From Desulfobacterales bacterium (GTDB lineage: Bacteria; Desulfobacterota; Desulfobacteria; Desulfobacterales; Desulfosalsimonadaceae): a DNA stretch of 5,846 nt. Where the stretch lies: positions 1-5,846 of the forward strand of contig JAOZOL010000092.1 in the NCBI GenBank assembly GCA_029933295.1, read 5' to 3'. The position numbers and the translations under genes were made by a program. Shown here piece after piece: positions 5,650 through 5,846 of the stretch; within the stretch, counting starts at the first letter, position 1; every line of letters starts with the position of its first letter. The notes under the pieces are model-generated. The model worked only from the letters and a program-made list of their open reading frames with translations, made no database searches and was not told the origin of the DNA.

Positions 5650-5678
5650 TTGACAAGCCAAAGACTCCTTCCTAAACT
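5650..5678 (+). promoter_or_regulatory. Sigma-70-type promoter for the rightward gene
   Basis: TTGACA (5650-5655) is a perfect -35 box. After 17 bases comes TAAACT (5673-5678), which matches the -10 consensus at four of six positions. Transcription would begin near 5685, giving a very short leader of about 14 nt that just includes the ribosome site. The inverted repeat immediately upstream suggests regulated expression. Confidence 0.55.
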
Positions 5679-5698
5679 TTTAAAAAAGGAGAATAAAA

Positions 5699-5846
5699 AT
5701 GCCCCGCAATAAATCCCGCGCCAGGAGCGTTGTCGGCGAAGAAGCGCTTCAAATTGAAAAAAACCTTGCCCAAAACGCCCTTTCTTCCGGAGACCGCGAT
5801 ACTGCCTGGCAGTATTTACACAGCGTAACCAACAGGCTGAAAGACT
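5699..5846 (+). CDS. Unidentified protein, N-terminal part only
   Basis: An open frame of 49 codons starts at ATG 5699 and leaves the window without a stop. AGGAG (5687-5691) lies seven bases upstream, which is strong support for the start. The visible sequence begins MPRNKSRARSVVGEEALQIE. It has a basic first nine residues, then an amphipathic, probably helical stretch rich in Ala, Gln, Asn and Glu, ending near TAWQYLHSVTNRLKD. There is no signal peptide. I do not recognise the family. It is divergent from the acyl-CoA operon and has its own promoter and a large operator-like palindrome, so it need not share its function. The helical segment might be the start of a TPR-like or coiled-coil region, but this is a guess. 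Confidence 0.75.
   Translation, partial: MPRNKSRARSVVGEEALQIEKNLAQNALSSGDRDTAWQYLHSVTNRLKD

Larger units (their letters stand above)
5266..5698. other. Divergent non-coding control region
   Basis: No credible gene lies in these 433 bases. From left to right the region holds the leader of the minus-strand operon, a repeat-like structured element (5295-5400), a sigma-54-type promoter candidate facing left (5447-5462), the 10-bp palindrome AAAAGCTTTT (5470-5479), a spaced palindrome (5510-5551), an AT-rich stretch, a long perfect inverted repeat (5603-5646), and a promoter plus ribosome site facing right (5650-5691). Much of 5405-5602 is AT-rich and otherwise unremarkable. Confidence 0.7.

Overview
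The window looks like a fragment of an anaerobic bacterial chromosome, most likely a Desulfobacterota (Desulfobacteraceae-like) sulfate reducer. This assignment is an inference. It rests on the pairing of acyl-CoA metabolism genes with two DUF2148-type ferredoxin-domain proteins, the moderate GC content with AT-rich spacers, and REP-like and other intergenic repeats of a kind I associate with that group. No rRNA, tRNA, CRISPR array or transposase is visible.

Positions 118-5265 hold five genes, all on the minus strand and apparently one operon. In order of transcription (right to left) they are: a small SCP2-type lipid-binding protein, an ANL-superfamily acyl-CoA synthetase, two adjacent paralogous DUF2148 iron-sulfur proteins whose ends overlap by one base (TAATG), and an acyl-CoA dehydrogenase. 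Gaps are 52-98 nt except at the coupled DUF2148 pair. Every gene has a good Shine-Dalgarno sequence. The simplest reading is a catabolic module. A hydrophobic carboxylic acid is held by the SCP2 protein, activated to its CoA thioester by the ligase and desaturated by the dehydrogenase. The two Fe-S proteins would be dedicated electron carriers or accessory proteins. No ETF, enoyl-CoA hydratase or thiolase gene lies in the window, so the true substrate and electron route are unknown.

Positions 5266-5698 are a non-coding divergent region. It contains, from left to right, a structured repeat-like element (about 5295-5400), a strong sigma-54-type -24/-12 promoter candidate on the minus strand facing the operon (5447-5462), a spaced palindrome about 95 bp upstream of the predicted start that could be an activator site (5510-5551), and a perfect 18-bp inverted repeat (5603-5646) directly upstream of a sigma-70-like promoter (5650-5678) for a plus-strand gene that begins at 5699 and runs off the window.

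The operon is bracketed by two outward-facing copies of a 21-bp sequence (96-116 and 5295-5315, 18 of 21 positions identical). The left edge (1-117) is AT-rich with overlapping inverted repeats and probably holds the operon terminator. A pair of REP-like hairpins (3136-3192) sits inside the operon between the ligase and the first DUF2148 gene.
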